Shown one piece after another: positions 8,116 to 17,004 of a stretch of 64,000 bases of DNA. Under the pieces are notes generated by a model. The model did no database searches, had not been told where the DNA came from, and saw only the letters and a list, made by a program, of their open reading frames with translations. The number at the start of each line of letters is the position of its first letter. The first letter of the stretch is position 1. Origin of the DNA: Paenibacillus sp. FSL R5-0912 (GTDB taxonomy: Bacteria; Bacillota; Bacilli; Paenibacillales; Paenibacillaceae); assembly GCF_000758605.1 (NCBI RefSeq), contig NZ_CP009282.1, positions 5,022,001-5,086,000 of the forward strand, written 5' to 3'. The translations under genes and the position numbers were made by a program.

Positions 8116-9216
8116 TTAGCGTGCCGGGGTGCCGCTGATACAGACATTATCCCCGAGCACTTCCACTTCCAATCCTTCGAGTGTAATGGCATCCCGCATC
8201 AGTTCCACACCCGGGAAGTCAAAGGCACCTGCCGCAGCAGCCCCGCCTCCGACAATCTTAGGAGCGAAGAAGAGAACTACGCGGTCAACCAGTCCCTGCT
8301 CCAGCATCGCTCCGTTCAGCGTGCCGCCGCCTTCGAGCAGGATGGAGCCGATCTCCATTCCGCCCAATGCTATCATTGCGGCCTGCAGATCGACACGCGG
8401 TCCGCTGCCAGCGGCAACAACCTGAACACCCGCAGCGAGCAGTGCTGCCTTCCGGGCCGGATCACCCGCTTCAGTGGTAACGACCACCGTAGGTGCCAGT
8501 CCGTCAGTGACAACGGCGCTCTCCAGAGGCAGCCTCAGTGTAGAGTCGATGATAATCCTGATTGGATTGAGCCCGGGCACATTCAGCCTGGTCGTCAGCG
8601 AAGGATTATCGGCAATCACCGTATTCACCCCGACCATGATTCCCTGATGGCGATGGCGCAGCGTATGTACTAGCTCCCGGGATTCAGCATTGGATATCCA
8701 TTTGCTGTCCCCTGTACGGGTGGCAATTTTGCCGTCCAAGGTGCTGGCGCTCTTCAGTGTAATGAAAGGCTGCTTTGTCAGAATGTATTTGATAAACTTC
8801 TCATTCAGCCGGATAGCGCGGCTCCGGAGCAGACCTACCTCAACCTCTATGCCCTGCTCACGCAGCATTTCAATTCCGCGGCCTGCAACCTGCGGATTAG
8901 GATCTTCACAGGCAACGACAACCCTTGCGACCCCTTCATCGATTAGGCGCTGGCTGCAGGGAGGCGTGATGCCATAATGGCTGCAGGGCTCGAGCGTAAC
9001 ATACGCTGTGCTTCCCTGAGCCTTACCAGCAGCCATGTTGAGCGCATGGACCTCGGCATGCCCGGTACCGCGCTGCAGATGCGTGCCGATCCCGATCATG
9101 GCACCATCCTTCACAACTACACATCCGACCACGGGATTGATTCCGGTCTGTCCTTGAGCCCTTTCCGCCATATCCAGCGCAAGAGACATATAAAACTCAT
9201 CATTCATCTTATCCAT
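8116..9216 (-). CDS. ribD: Bifunctional riboflavin deaminase/reductase RibD
   Basis: About 366 residues. The N-terminal zinc deaminase (residues 1-145) carries HAEVHAL and PCSHYGITPPC; the usual Arg in PCxxxGRTPPC is Ile here. The C-terminal reductase (146-366) has the NADPH-binding VGVNTVIADNPSLT and LLEGGGTLNGA. It carries out the second and third steps of riboflavin synthesis. The ATG at 9216 follows GGAGG with good spacing; the upstream in-frame TTG overlaps that Shine-Dalgarno. First gene of the operon, behind an FMN riboswitch. Confidence 0.94.
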   Translation of the reverse strand: MDKMNDEFYMSLALDMAERAQGQTGINPVVGCVVVKDGAMIGIGTHLQRGTGHAEVHALNMAAGKAQGSTAYVTLEPCSHYGITPPCSQRLIDEGVARVVVACEDPNPQVAGRGIEMLREQGIEVEVGLLRSRAIRLNEKFIKYILTKQPFITLKSASTLDGKIATRTGDSKWISNAESRELVHTLRHRHQGIMVGVNTVIADNPSLTTRLNVPGLNPIRIIIDSTLRLPLESAVVTDGLAPTVVVTTEAGDPARKAALLAAGVQVVAAGSGPRVDLQAAMIALGGMEIGSILLEGGGTLNGAMLEQGLVDRVVLFFAPKIVGGGAAAAGAFDFPGVELMRDAITLEGLEVEVLGDNVCISGTPAR

Positions 9217-9269
9217 GTGACTTCCCTCCAATCAGCCGGCTATATTCATAATGTGCACAGTTTAAACAG

Positions 9270-9308
9270 AAAAACCCGTCTCAATCTCCAGGAGGAGTTC
9301 AAGACGGG
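9270..9308 (-). terminator. FMN-dependent attenuator terminator of the rib operon
   Basis: Minus-strand hairpin with arms CCCGTCT / AGACGGG and an inner CTCC / GGAG pair, then five T residues. It lies between the FMN aptamer and ribD, where a riboswitch expression platform is expected. Confidence 0.85.
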
Positions 9309-9441
9309 ATATACGAGAGGTATCAGCAGCTCAAAAAATAGGTGCGTAAATAAACGCCGGACTTATGGCATTGTGAAAATTCGCACGTAATGTTCGAAAA
9401 TACTGCAGCACGGCCGCCTATATAAGCACAGCACGTCAATC

Positions 9442-9610
9442 TCTCCTTCTTCCATCCAGACTATACTGTCGGTCCCGGAATTGCACCAGGTCCACCGTCC
9501 GTACCACCAGCATACGGATCGGGTAGCGGACTGAGCAGCAGAACTGGCCAGAAACAGCCAATCTAACAGCATCACCGCCGGTAGGGAATTACACCCTGCC
9601 CTGAAGGATT
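9442..9610 (-). promoter_or_regulatory. FMN riboswitch (RFN element) of the rib operon
   Basis: The minus strand shows the conserved RFN core: GGGTGTAATTCCCTACCGGC then GGTGAT, later CAATTCCGGGACCGACAGTA and AGTCTGGATGGAAGAAGG. The 5' CCTTC and 3' GAAGG close helix P1. With the terminator at 9270-9308 it should stop rib transcription when FMN is high. Confidence 0.96.
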
Positions 9611-9718
9611 GATATATTCAGTTGAATAATAAGTTTTGCCTACAACAAAATTATCACTTACGTGCGGGAAATGCAAGTGTGTTTCGGAAATTTACTTTAT
9701 TTATGTAACTTAGTTCCC

Positions 9719-10126
9719 TTAATTCCCTGACTCCCGCTGCTTGTCCGCTCTCAGCAAATCACGAATTTCGATCAGCAGCGCAACCTCCGGTGCCGGAGCA
9801 GGGGGCTCGACAACTTCGACTTTAACAGTTTCCTTGCGTCTGAATCTGCTTGTCAGCTTAACCACCATAAAGATCGAGAAGGAAATAATGAAGAAGTCCA
9901 GTACGGACTGTAAGAATAGGCCGTAATTCACGGCGGCTTCTCCGCTGCCCAGATGAAGCTCCTTCAGATTGGTATCTCCACTTATTAAGCCGATAAGCGG
10001 CATTATGATGTCACTAACCAAAGAAGTAACAATTTTGCCGAAAGCCGCCCCGATTACAACTGCCACTGCCAGATCAAGCACATTTCCCTTCATGGCGAAG
10101 CTTTTGAATTCCTTCCACATGGACAT
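9719..10126 (-). CDS. mscL: Large-conductance mechanosensitive channel MscL
   Basis: A 135-residue channel that opens under membrane tension and releases solutes in hypo-osmotic shock. The N-terminus MWKEFKSFAMKGNVLDLAVAVVIGAAFG is typical, with the first helix at about 15-45 and the second at 68-95, then a charged cytoplasmic tail ending EIRDLLRADKQ. GGAGGG lies upstream of the ATG. It stands alone between the rib riboswitch and a large adhesin gene. Confidence 0.95.
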   Translation of the reverse strand: MSMWKEFKSFAMKGNVLDLAVAVVIGAAFGKIVTSLVSDIIMPLIGLISGDTNLKELHLGSGEAAVNYGLFLQSVLDFFIISFSIFMVVKLTSRFRRKETVKVEVVEPPAPAPEVALLIEIRDLLRADKQRESGN

Positions 10127-10217
10127 TGCTGCATCCCTCCGAAACTTTGAATTTTAGTAATTATAGCATTTCCGCCGCGGATGACCAATCAATTCTTAGC
10201 CTTTCTTAAGTCACGGC

Positions 10218-10254
10218 AAAAAGAGCAGGCAGCTATAATCTGCCGCCTGCTCTT
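10218..10254 (-). terminator. Terminator after the LPQTG adhesin gene
   Basis: Arms AAGAGCAGGC / GCCTGCTCTT around a short loop, followed by five T residues on the minus strand, past the adhesin stop codon. Confidence 0.85.
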
Positions 10255-10298
10255 GGTGAAGGCTGATCATATAATCAGCTGTCCTGATCCACTACCGT

Positions 10299-13200
10299 TT
10301 ATTCCTGATTCCGGTTCCGTCTGAACACCCGGTGTAATACGAACCCGATCAGGATCAAACCGAGTCCTGCCATATAGATCGGCAGCGGGCTGTTCTCTCC
10401 AGTCTGCGGCAGTGTTCCGCCGGAGTCTGTTGCCGTGACCGTCCCTTGCGGGATGTCTTCATCTTCAATATCAACACCGCCGAGCGGAATGTCCTCATCA
10501 ACCGGCACTTCCGGTGCCGGCGTGGCTGGTGCCGGTGTAACCACCGCTACCGGCGCAGAAGGCTGCGCTGTTGCGGGTAAGCCTGGACCTGCCGGAATTT
10601 CCAGATCATCAATAATGATCCCCGGAACCACCGTGCCCGCCGGTGTTGGTACCGGCGAAATATCTGGTGTGACAGGCGGTGCTGTAGGATTCGGCGTTAC
10701 CTCCGGTCCATTCGTTGCCGTTGGAGCAGCCGTTGGCCCAGCTGTCTCTACAGGCGGTACCGTTGGAAGCGGCGTGGCTGTCGGTGCTTCTGTCGGCGCA
10801 ATGGTGGCTGTCGGTATAGGCGTTGGTGTGGCTGTCGGCTGCTCCGCAGGGGTATTCGCTAAGGTCAGATTCACTGCTGCGGATGAACCGATAGTCACCG
10901 CATGCTCACTTGTATCGAGCACATAACCTGCCGGTGCTGCAGTTTCAATCAGTACATAGCTGCCCAGCCAGATATTGTTGAATACTGCATTGCCCGCTGC
11001 ATCCGTAGTCCGGGTATTCACAAGCACACGATCGCTGCCGTTCAGGCGGTACAATTCAAAGGTGGCACCGGCAAGTGCTTTGGTGCTGTCACCTGCATCA
11101 ATTTTGTGGACATTCAGCGTTCCTCTGACCCCGCTGCCCGTTCCCGAGCCGCTGGATACGCCGACTATAATTTCTTTGCTGGTCTCCTTGGTGACCTGTA
11201 CGACATTATTCCCGCTGAAGTTAACGGTATTGACCAGCTTATCCCCCGTATTCGCTACGATCAGGGATTGATATTCAAGCACATATGCGGAATGGATATC
11301 CTGGAGGAAGCTAAGCACAAATGTCTGCTTACCCTCTGCATCAGCACTGATATTCAAGGTGTAGTCCGTATCCTTTACAAGCTCAGGTCCGCTCTTCGTT
11401 ACATCACCATTCACGGCTGTAACTGTCCGGTACAGATGGAACGTGTCCGGCAGCAGAATCTGATTGGTACTTGGCACATCTGTAATTAAGGCATCCTTCA
11501 CATGGGACTGCGTCCGGTTAATAGCGATCGTCCACTGCAGCTTATCACCGATCTGAACGCCGTCTTTGAACACATATTCATCGCCATGCGGAATATTCAC
11601 CGAGGCCTTCAGATCTTTGGAGACCTTCTTGGTACCATCCAGCAGATTGGCTGTGTTAGCAACGTTAGTACCAATCAACTGCCCTGCAAGGCTTGTTTTG
11701 AATACAACATAATAAGGTGAATTGATCGCATTGTCAAAATCCACCAGAAGCTCATTCCCGCTTCCGACAGTGTAGCTATAGGAGCTGGCGGCAAGTTCGG
11801 TGCCGAAGCTGTGAGCCCCTCCGGGAGCAATATTCATCCGGTACACTTTTAGTGAACCCGGCACCAGTGACTGTCCCGCGTTCAGTATGTCCGTTACCCG
11901 GGGATCAGCAATAGCCTTACTGTTGTAATTGACGCCCACTGTCCAGGTGATCTCTTTGGCAGACGCATCATATACCCCGGATTTGAAGCCGTTGTTCTTC
12001 ACCTCAGGACCCGGAATGAACTGCCCTCTGGCTTCTGTCCATTGAGCGTTATTCGCGCTGTCCTTCCAGTCAATCCGCGCTACGTTAATGAAATTATCTG
12101 TAGTACCTGTAAGCCAGTCATTACTGAATTCAGTCCGATAACTAATTGTGTATGTGCCACTGATCGGCGAATTGAATTTCACCTTGAAGCCTTCGTTAGG
12201 CTGTGCCGGTGAACCGGCAATCAGTGAATACGCTGAAGCATTAAGCACGGTGCCGGCTTCATTGCGAACGACCAGTGAACCCGCGATAAACTTCTGGCCG
12301 CCGTAAGGGAAACTATCCGTAACCACTACCTGGCTCATCGGATAATTATCGCCGTTCAGCGTAATCTTCCAATCCGTTACATGGGTGGCGTAGTTGACTC
12401 CTGACAAATTCTTATAAATGATGGCCGGCCGGATAAGCTGTGTAGCCTTATCGCTATAAGTACTGTCTGAGACAGTGTTGGTAATAGTGGTGTCGCTGAA
12501 TACGCGGTCTACTGCTTTGGTCTTATATTCGATCAGATATGCAGAGGTCACAGCATCTGCAAACTCCAGTTTGAATCCGTCGTTTGTGCCTTCAACAACC
12601 GGCGTTACTGTATAGTCTGCACCTGCGGTTAGAGCCGTCCCTTTCGTAGCTCCTCCTGCAGAATCCAGCGTCACCGGATAAATCCGCAGCGAGTCTGCAA
12701 CCAGCTGCTGGGAATGATTGAATACATCTGTCAACACCGCATTCTCTGCAGAGATCGTGCGTTTATTGTAGTTGTATTCAATAGCCCAGGTGATGGTCTG
12801 CTTCCCCCACTCATAGCTGGCTGCCTTCTTCTTGATGCTTCCTCCGCGTTCAATAACGACTGTAGCCGAGCTGCTTACCGGATCACGTCCATCACCGGTG
12901 AAGGTAGCGGTATTCGTGAAGCTGGTCAGACTGTCGCTGACTACCTGGGTTGTATAGGCAATGCGGTACGCACCTGTGATTACAGGGTCCGCGAAGCGGA
13001 GAACAAGTGCACCGCCGGAAACGTCAGCGGTATAATTGCTGCTGTCTACAAGCTGGCCTTGAGTCACTGTACCGTCAAGCAGAACATTCAGCTGGTACAC
13101 CGCAAGGGTTACCGTGCTGTCCAGCGACAACCCGGCAGGAACAGGGTCTGTCACCACCGCATTGCTGACCGGTTCCAGCTTCTTATTGACATCCACCGTC

Positions 13201-13799
13201 CAGAAGATATGATCAGCATTGAAGCCGCTGGACACACCTTTTTTCTCAATCGTCGAACCTACGGATGGCTTAAATGCCACACTAATGGTCTGTACCCCGC
13301 CGTTTACGGGGAATAGAATCTGCTGAACCGTACTGCCGCTTATCACCTGTTTATCGAATTTGGTATTAATCCGCAGGGTACCCTGTACGTTGTCATGACT
13401 CTCGATGTAGTCGTTGAAAGTCATGACTATCTGATGTGTCGACTGGCTCACTGTGAACGTCCCGACATCTCCATCGTCGGACACGAGTCCGCCCTGGATA
13501 TCATTGAACAGCTCAAACTGCTCAGGAAGCTGGAAGGTGAAGCTATCTCCCTGGATATACCCGTGCCCGTTTGGAAGCGACCAGGTATAATCCAGCGTAA
13601 CAGTAGAGTCCACATCATATACACTTCCGGTTACGGTCTGTCCGTCCGGCCCATACACGGCCATCGATACACTGGTAATAATATCTCTGTCCTGCTCGAT
13701 TCCCTCCGCTTTAACCTGCTGGGTGAATCCCAGTCCGTAGGCATACTGCACAAACAGCATGATTATTACAATTGCCAGACTTGTTCTTTTTTTCACCAT
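10299..13799 (-). CDS. LPXTG-anchored adhesin with collagen-binding-type repeats and a Cna-B/SpaA domain
   Basis: A surface protein of about 1166 residues (start at ATG 13799). Order: signal peptide (MVKKRTSLAIVIIMLFVQYAYG); an N-terminal Ig-like adhesin domain; at least five related modules of about 150 residues, each with a TWxVxxN strand followed by VTD and a SLxVY strand (for example ITWTVGVNYNSKAIADPRVTD); one SpaA/Cna-B domain (GTLNVHKID...LIETAAPAGYVLD); a Pro/Thr-rich stalk (TPTPIPTATIAPTEAP); the sortase motif LPQTG (from about residue 1130); a membrane helix and a basic tail. It should be covalently attached to the wall by a class A sortase, which is not in this window. The ligand cannot be told. 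It interrupts the conserved mscL/rib-ppiB/lysA block and is probably an acquired accessory gene. Confidence 0.85.
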   Translation of the reverse strand: MVKKRTSLAIVIIMLFVQYAYGLGFTQQVKAEGIEQDRDIITSVSMAVYGPDGQTVTGSVYDVDSTVTLDYTWSLPNGHGYIQGDSFTFQLPEQFELFNDIQGGLVSDDGDVGTFTVSQSTHQIVMTFNDYIESHDNVQGTLRINTKFDKQVISGSTVQQILFPVNGGVQTISVAFKPSVGSTIEKKGVSSGFNADHIFWTVDVNKKLEPVSNAVVTDPVPAGLSLDSTVTLAVYQLNVLLDGTVTQGQLVDSSNYTADVSGGALVLRFADPVITGAYRIAYTTQVVSDSLTSFTNTATFTGDGRDPVSSSATVVIERGGSIKKKAASYEWGKQTITWAIEYNYNKRTISAENAVLTDVFNHSQQLVADSLRIYPVTLDSAGGATKGTALTAGADYTVTPVVEGTNDGFKLEFADAVTSAYLIEYKTKAVDRVFSDTTITNTVSDSTYSDKATQLIRPAIIYKNLSGVNYATHVTDWKITLNGDNYPMSQVVVTDSFPYGGQKFIAGSLVVRNEAGTVLNASAYSLIAGSPAQPNEGFKVKFNSPISGTYTISYRTEFSNDWLTGTTDNFINVARIDWKDSANNAQWTEARGQFIPGPEVKNNGFKSGVYDASAKEITWTVGVNYNSKAIADPRVTDILNAGQSLVPGSLKVYRMNIAPGGAHSFGTELAASSYSYTVGSGNELLVDFDNAINSPYYVVFKTSLAGQLIGTNVANTANLLDGTKKVSKDLKASVNIPHGDEYVFKDGVQIGDKLQWTIAINRTQSHVKDALITDVPSTNQILLPDTFHLYRTVTAVNGDVTKSGPELVKDTDYTLNISADAEGKQTFVLSFLQDIHSAYVLEYQSLIVANTGDKLVNTVNFSGNNVVQVTKETSKEIIVGVSSGSGTGSGVRGTLNVHKIDAGDSTKALAGATFELYRLNGSDRVLVNTRTTDAAGNAVFNNIWLGSYVLIETAAPAGYVLDTSEHAVTIGSSAAVNLTLANTPAEQPTATPTPIPTATIAPTEAPTATPLPTVPPVETAGPTAAPTATNGPEVTPNPTAPPVTPDISPVPTPAGTVVPGIIIDDLEIPAGPGLPATAQPSAPVAVVTPAPATPAPEVPVDEDIPLGGVDIEDEDIPQGTVTATDSGGTLPQTGENSPLPIYMAGLGLILIGFVLHRVFRRNRNQE

Positions 13800-14074
13800 T
13801 TCCCAGAAGCCCCCGTTCTTAAGTTTGATATGAAACGAGCATACAGAAAAGATGGCTGCCGAACGCACCGGTAAAAACACTCCGCCTTATGGGTCGTTAT
13901 GTATACGGGCATATGCGTCCATCTTATGTAAATAAACCGATACTCCTGTCTTTTCTGTCTAGCCCGAACGATATATACTTATATCACCTAAGAGTAGATC
14001 TTTAGAATCAGTTATATTCAAATTCTGAACTTTTATTTTCTTTTATTTATTTCTGGATTCAAGGAGAGAGCACA

Positions 14075-14836
14075 GTGAACCTTAATCTTTTTTGGGACCG
14101 CCATCGTAATCACGATTTCTTAATGTTCTCAACCCCGCATCTCATGGCACTGTCCATCGTCGCCCTATGCTGTCTGCTGCTCTACGGATCGCGTTTCGTC
14201 CTGCGTACACACTCCGGTCTGAGGCGCAGTGTCCGCCTGCTGCTGGTACTGCTGCTGATCGCCTGCGAGGGCGGGCTCCATGTCTGGTATGTCTCCCAGG
14301 ATATCTGGAGCCGCAGTTCCTCCCTGCCGCTTGAACTATGCGGTATTACCCTGCTCTTGTCGGTGATCATGCTACTTACACGCAGCAGGCTGCTGTATTC
14401 TTTTCTCTACTTTGCCGGGATCGGCGGTGCATTCATCGCCCTGCTTACGCCTAATCTGGTCTACCCGTTTCCGCATTTCCGCTTCCTGCTGTTCTTCATC
14501 GCCCACGGGTCGATTATTCTGGCATCCCTGTACATGACCTGGATTGAAGGCTATAAGCCTACCTGGCGCTCGCTCTTCTTCACCATGCTCTGCCTGAATG
14601 TTATCGCCGTATGTGTCTATGCCGCCGATATGCTGCTGGATTCCAACTATATGTTTCTGGCTCACAAGCCCGGCACGTTCTCCGTACTTGATTATTTCGG
14701 CCCCTATCCGTATTATCTGCTCGTCGAAGAGGCCTTTGCCTTTGTCATCTTCCTGCTGATGTTCCTGATCTTCTTCAAGCTACCCGAGCTGTATGCCTCC
14801 CGGCGCAGCCGCAGAGGCTGGACCGGAACGAGGTAA
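14075..14836 (+). CDS. TIGR02206/YwaF-family membrane protein
   Basis: A 253-residue protein with about seven transmembrane helices (for example LMALSIVALCCLLLYGS, LLLVLLLIACEGGLHVW, LLFFIAHGSIILASLYM). The PLELCGITLLLSVIML and PNLVYPFPHFRFLLFFIAHGS blocks match the YwaF/TIGR02206 family, whose function is unknown. GTG start with AAGGAGAG upstream. It is the only plus-strand gene in the first 22 kb. Confidence 0.82.
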   Translation: MNLNLFWDRHRNHDFLMFSTPHLMALSIVALCCLLLYGSRFVLRTHSGLRRSVRLLLVLLLIACEGGLHVWYVSQDIWSRSSSLPLELCGITLLLSVIMLLTRSRLLYSFLYFAGIGGAFIALLTPNLVYPFPHFRFLLFFIAHGSIILASLYMTWIEGYKPTWRSLFFTMLCLNVIAVCVYAADMLLDSNYMFLAHKPGTFSVLDYFGPYPYYLLVEEAFAFVIFLLMFLIFFKLPELYASRRSRRGWTGTR

Positions 14837-14850
14837 AGGCTAATATGGGC

Positions 14851-14891
14851 AAAAAAAAGCACCCGGCTGGATAATCCAGCCGGGTGCTTTT
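14851..14891. terminator. Bidirectional terminator between ywaF-like gene and ppiB
   Basis: A long perfect hairpin (AAGCACCCGGCTGGA / TCCAGCCGGGTGCTT) has A-run and T-run flanks on both sides, so it can end both convergent genes. Confidence 0.92.
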
Positions 14892-14904
14892 GACGATGCT
14901 TGTA

Positions 14905-15336
14905 TTATACTTCTACTACTTCAACGGTAGCCATTTTGTCGCGGCCTTTGAAAGCATCGACTTGGTCCATACCTTCAACCACTTTACCGAATACAGTGTG
15001 TACCCCGTCAAGGTGAGGCTGTGGAGCATAAGCGATGTAGAACTGGCTTCCGCCTGTGTTCTTACCCGCATGGGCCATAGCCAGGGAGCCGCGCTCATGC
15101 TTGTTCGGGTTAATCTCGCAGTTGATGGTGTAACCTGGGCCGCCGGAGCCTGTACCATTAGGACAGCCGCCTTGAGCTACGAAACCTGGAATTACACGGT
15201 GGAACAACAGTCCGTTGTAGAATCCGTCTTTAGCCAGTTTCTCAAAATTCGCTACAGTATTAGGCGCATCCTGTTCGAACAAGTCAATCAGCACGACACC
15301 GCCGTTTTCGAGTGTAATTTTCGCTTGCTTAGCCAT
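14905..15336 (-). CDS. ppiB: Cyclophilin-type peptidyl-prolyl cis-trans isomerase
   Basis: A 143-residue cytosolic PpiB-type cyclophilin that speeds proline isomerisation during folding. The active-site block FHRVIPGFVAQGG and the later GSQFYIAYAPQPHLDG and HTVFGKVVEGMD are present. The ATG at 15336 (AAAGGGG upstream) gives the usual family length; the longer open frame to 15411 has no support. The gene sits next to lysA as in B. subtilis. Confidence 0.95.
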   Translation of the reverse strand: MAKQAKITLENGGVVLIDLFEQDAPNTVANFEKLAKDGFYNGLLFHRVIPGFVAQGGCPNGTGSGGPGYTINCEINPNKHERGSLAMAHAGKNTGGSQFYIAYAPQPHLDGVHTVFGKVVEGMDQVDAFKGRDKMATVEVVEV

Positions 15337-15476
15337 ATGTAAATGACCCCTTTCGAAATGACAAATATTGAACACTTTTATTAGTTTACTATGAAACGGG
15401 GTACAAAGCAAAGCAAGCGGGAACGATTCCCGCCTGCCCTCATGGAGTGCCCTGCAGCTTATGCAGCAGGTATGGT

Positions 15477-16811
15477 TTAATTCGTAACGGTCTGTTTGGC
15501 AATACGTGCCGGCACAATATCATTGGCCACGATATCCTGATGCGATTCACGGCGAACCACCAGATCGCTCTGGCCGTTCTGCACGAAGACAACCGCCGGA
15601 CGGCGGATACGGTTATAGTTGCTGGCCATGGAGTAATTGTAGGCTCCTGTGCAGGCAACAGCGAGCAGATCTCCGCTCTCCACCTTCGGAAGCTCTACAT
15701 CCCAGATCAGCATATCCCCGCTCTCGCAGCATTTGCCGGCGATGGATACGGTCTCCTCGTTAGGCTCAGTCGCGCGGCTTGCGAGCACGGCTTCGTACTT
15801 GGATTCATACAGCGCCGGACGCGGATTGTCCGTCATACCGCCGTCAACGGCAACATATTTGCGCACACCCGGAATTTCTTTGCTTGTTCCTACGGTGTAC
15901 AAGGTCGTACCGGCATCGCCTACGATACTGCGGCCCGGCTCAACCCAGATCTGCGGCAGCCCCTCGCCGATACCGGCAAAATGCGTCTTCACCGCATCCG
16001 TAATGGCCGCAACATATTCCGAAACCTGCAGCGGAGTATCACCATCCACATAACGGATGCCGAAGCCGCCGCCAAGATTGACGACCGGGAAGCCGATGGC
16101 AAGCTCTTCTTTCACTTTGCGGGTGAATTCGGCAATCCGTTCAACCGCCAGCTGGAAGCCTTCTGTCTCAAAAATCTGCGAACCGATATGGGAGTGAACC
16201 CCAAGCAGCTTCAGATTAGCTTTGCTGTCTGCCTGCTTAACCGCTTCCTGCGCCGAACCGTTGCCGATATCGAAACCGAATTTGGAGTCCGTCTGTCCGG
16301 TGGATGCGTAAGCATGGTGGGCATGCGCCTCAACGCCCGGTGTGACACGCAGCAGAATGTTAACCGTTACTTCCTTACGGCCAGCAATCGCCTGCAGCAG
16401 GCTGAGTTCAACCAGGTTATCGACTACAAAGCAGCCGATGCCTGCATCAATCGCCATTTCAATCTCATCCGGAGTCTTGTTATTGCCGTGGAAATGAATT
16501 CGTTCAGCCGGAAAACCCGCTTGCAGCGCGGTATACAGCTCTCCGTCGGAAACGACGTCCAGCGACAGTCCTTCCTCATCCGCCAATCGGCACATGGCCA
16601 TCGTTGAGAAAGCCTTACTGGCGTAGGCAACCTGGAAACCGAGTCCTGAAGCTGTAAAAGCGTCCATGTACTCGCGGCAGCGGCGCCGGACCAATTGCTC
16701 GTCCACTATATATAGCGGGGTACCATACTCCGCTTTCAATTCTGTCACATCACATCCGCCGATTTCCAAATGCCCTGCATCGTTAATTCGGCTCGTCCCG
16801 TGTAAAAACAT
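15477..16811 (-). CDS. lysA: Diaminopimelate decarboxylase
   Basis: A 444-residue PLP enzyme (fold III) that turns meso-diaminopimelate into lysine. The PLP lysine is in AYASKAFS; the HFHGNNKTPDE, GGGFGIRY and EPGRSIVGDAGT blocks and the C-terminal CCESGDML are all present. The ATG at 16811 has GGAGG 8 nt upstream; the TTG at 16826 overlaps it. No lysine riboswitch is visible. A small inverted repeat (GTGGAA 16832-16837 / TTCCAC 16844-16849) lies just before the Shine-Dalgarno and could be an operator or mRNA hairpin. It sits next to spoVAF as in B. subtilis. Confidence 0.95.
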   Translation of the reverse strand: MFLHGTSRINDAGHLEIGGCDVTELKAEYGTPLYIVDEQLVRRRCREYMDAFTASGLGFQVAYASKAFSTMAMCRLADEEGLSLDVVSDGELYTALQAGFPAERIHFHGNNKTPDEIEMAIDAGIGCFVVDNLVELSLLQAIAGRKEVTVNILLRVTPGVEAHAHHAYASTGQTDSKFGFDIGNGSAQEAVKQADSKANLKLLGVHSHIGSQIFETEGFQLAVERIAEFTRKVKEELAIGFPVVNLGGGFGIRYVDGDTPLQVSEYVAAITDAVKTHFAGIGEGLPQIWVEPGRSIVGDAGTTLYTVGTSKEIPGVRKYVAVDGGMTDNPRPALYESKYEAVLASRATEPNEETVSIAGKCCESGDMLIWDVELPKVESGDLLAVACTGAYNYSMASNYNRIRRPAVVFVQNGQSDLVVRRESHQDIVANDIVPARIAKQTVTN

Positions 16812-17004
16812 TGCGCAGTCCTCCAATTTCTGTGGAATATCTGTTCCACCCTGTCTAGTATATGTTACAGAACCCCGCAGCGTTCCTTAAAGTGTGGCCT
16901 CAGGAGAGGAATTCCACTTTATTGCGTGGCTGTTTAGTGTATTCAGTATAGCAGACAGAGGGAACTCCATAGAATGGACTAATTTGCAGTTGATTTGTAT
17001 TTTC

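Noticed and set aside
9363..9575. 70-codon minus-strand frame over the FMN riboswitch
   Set aside because: The sequence is fully explained by the conserved RFN aptamer; the peptide has no features.
10435..10926. Plus-strand open frame of 163 codons inside the adhesin gene
   Set aside because: It is the mirror of the Pro/Thr-rich stalk (Val/Gly-rich translation), with no Shine-Dalgarno; the minus-strand gene explains it.
16812..17004. Lysine riboswitch before lysA
   Set aside because: No conserved L-box core or terminator is visible; only a short 6-bp inverted repeat.
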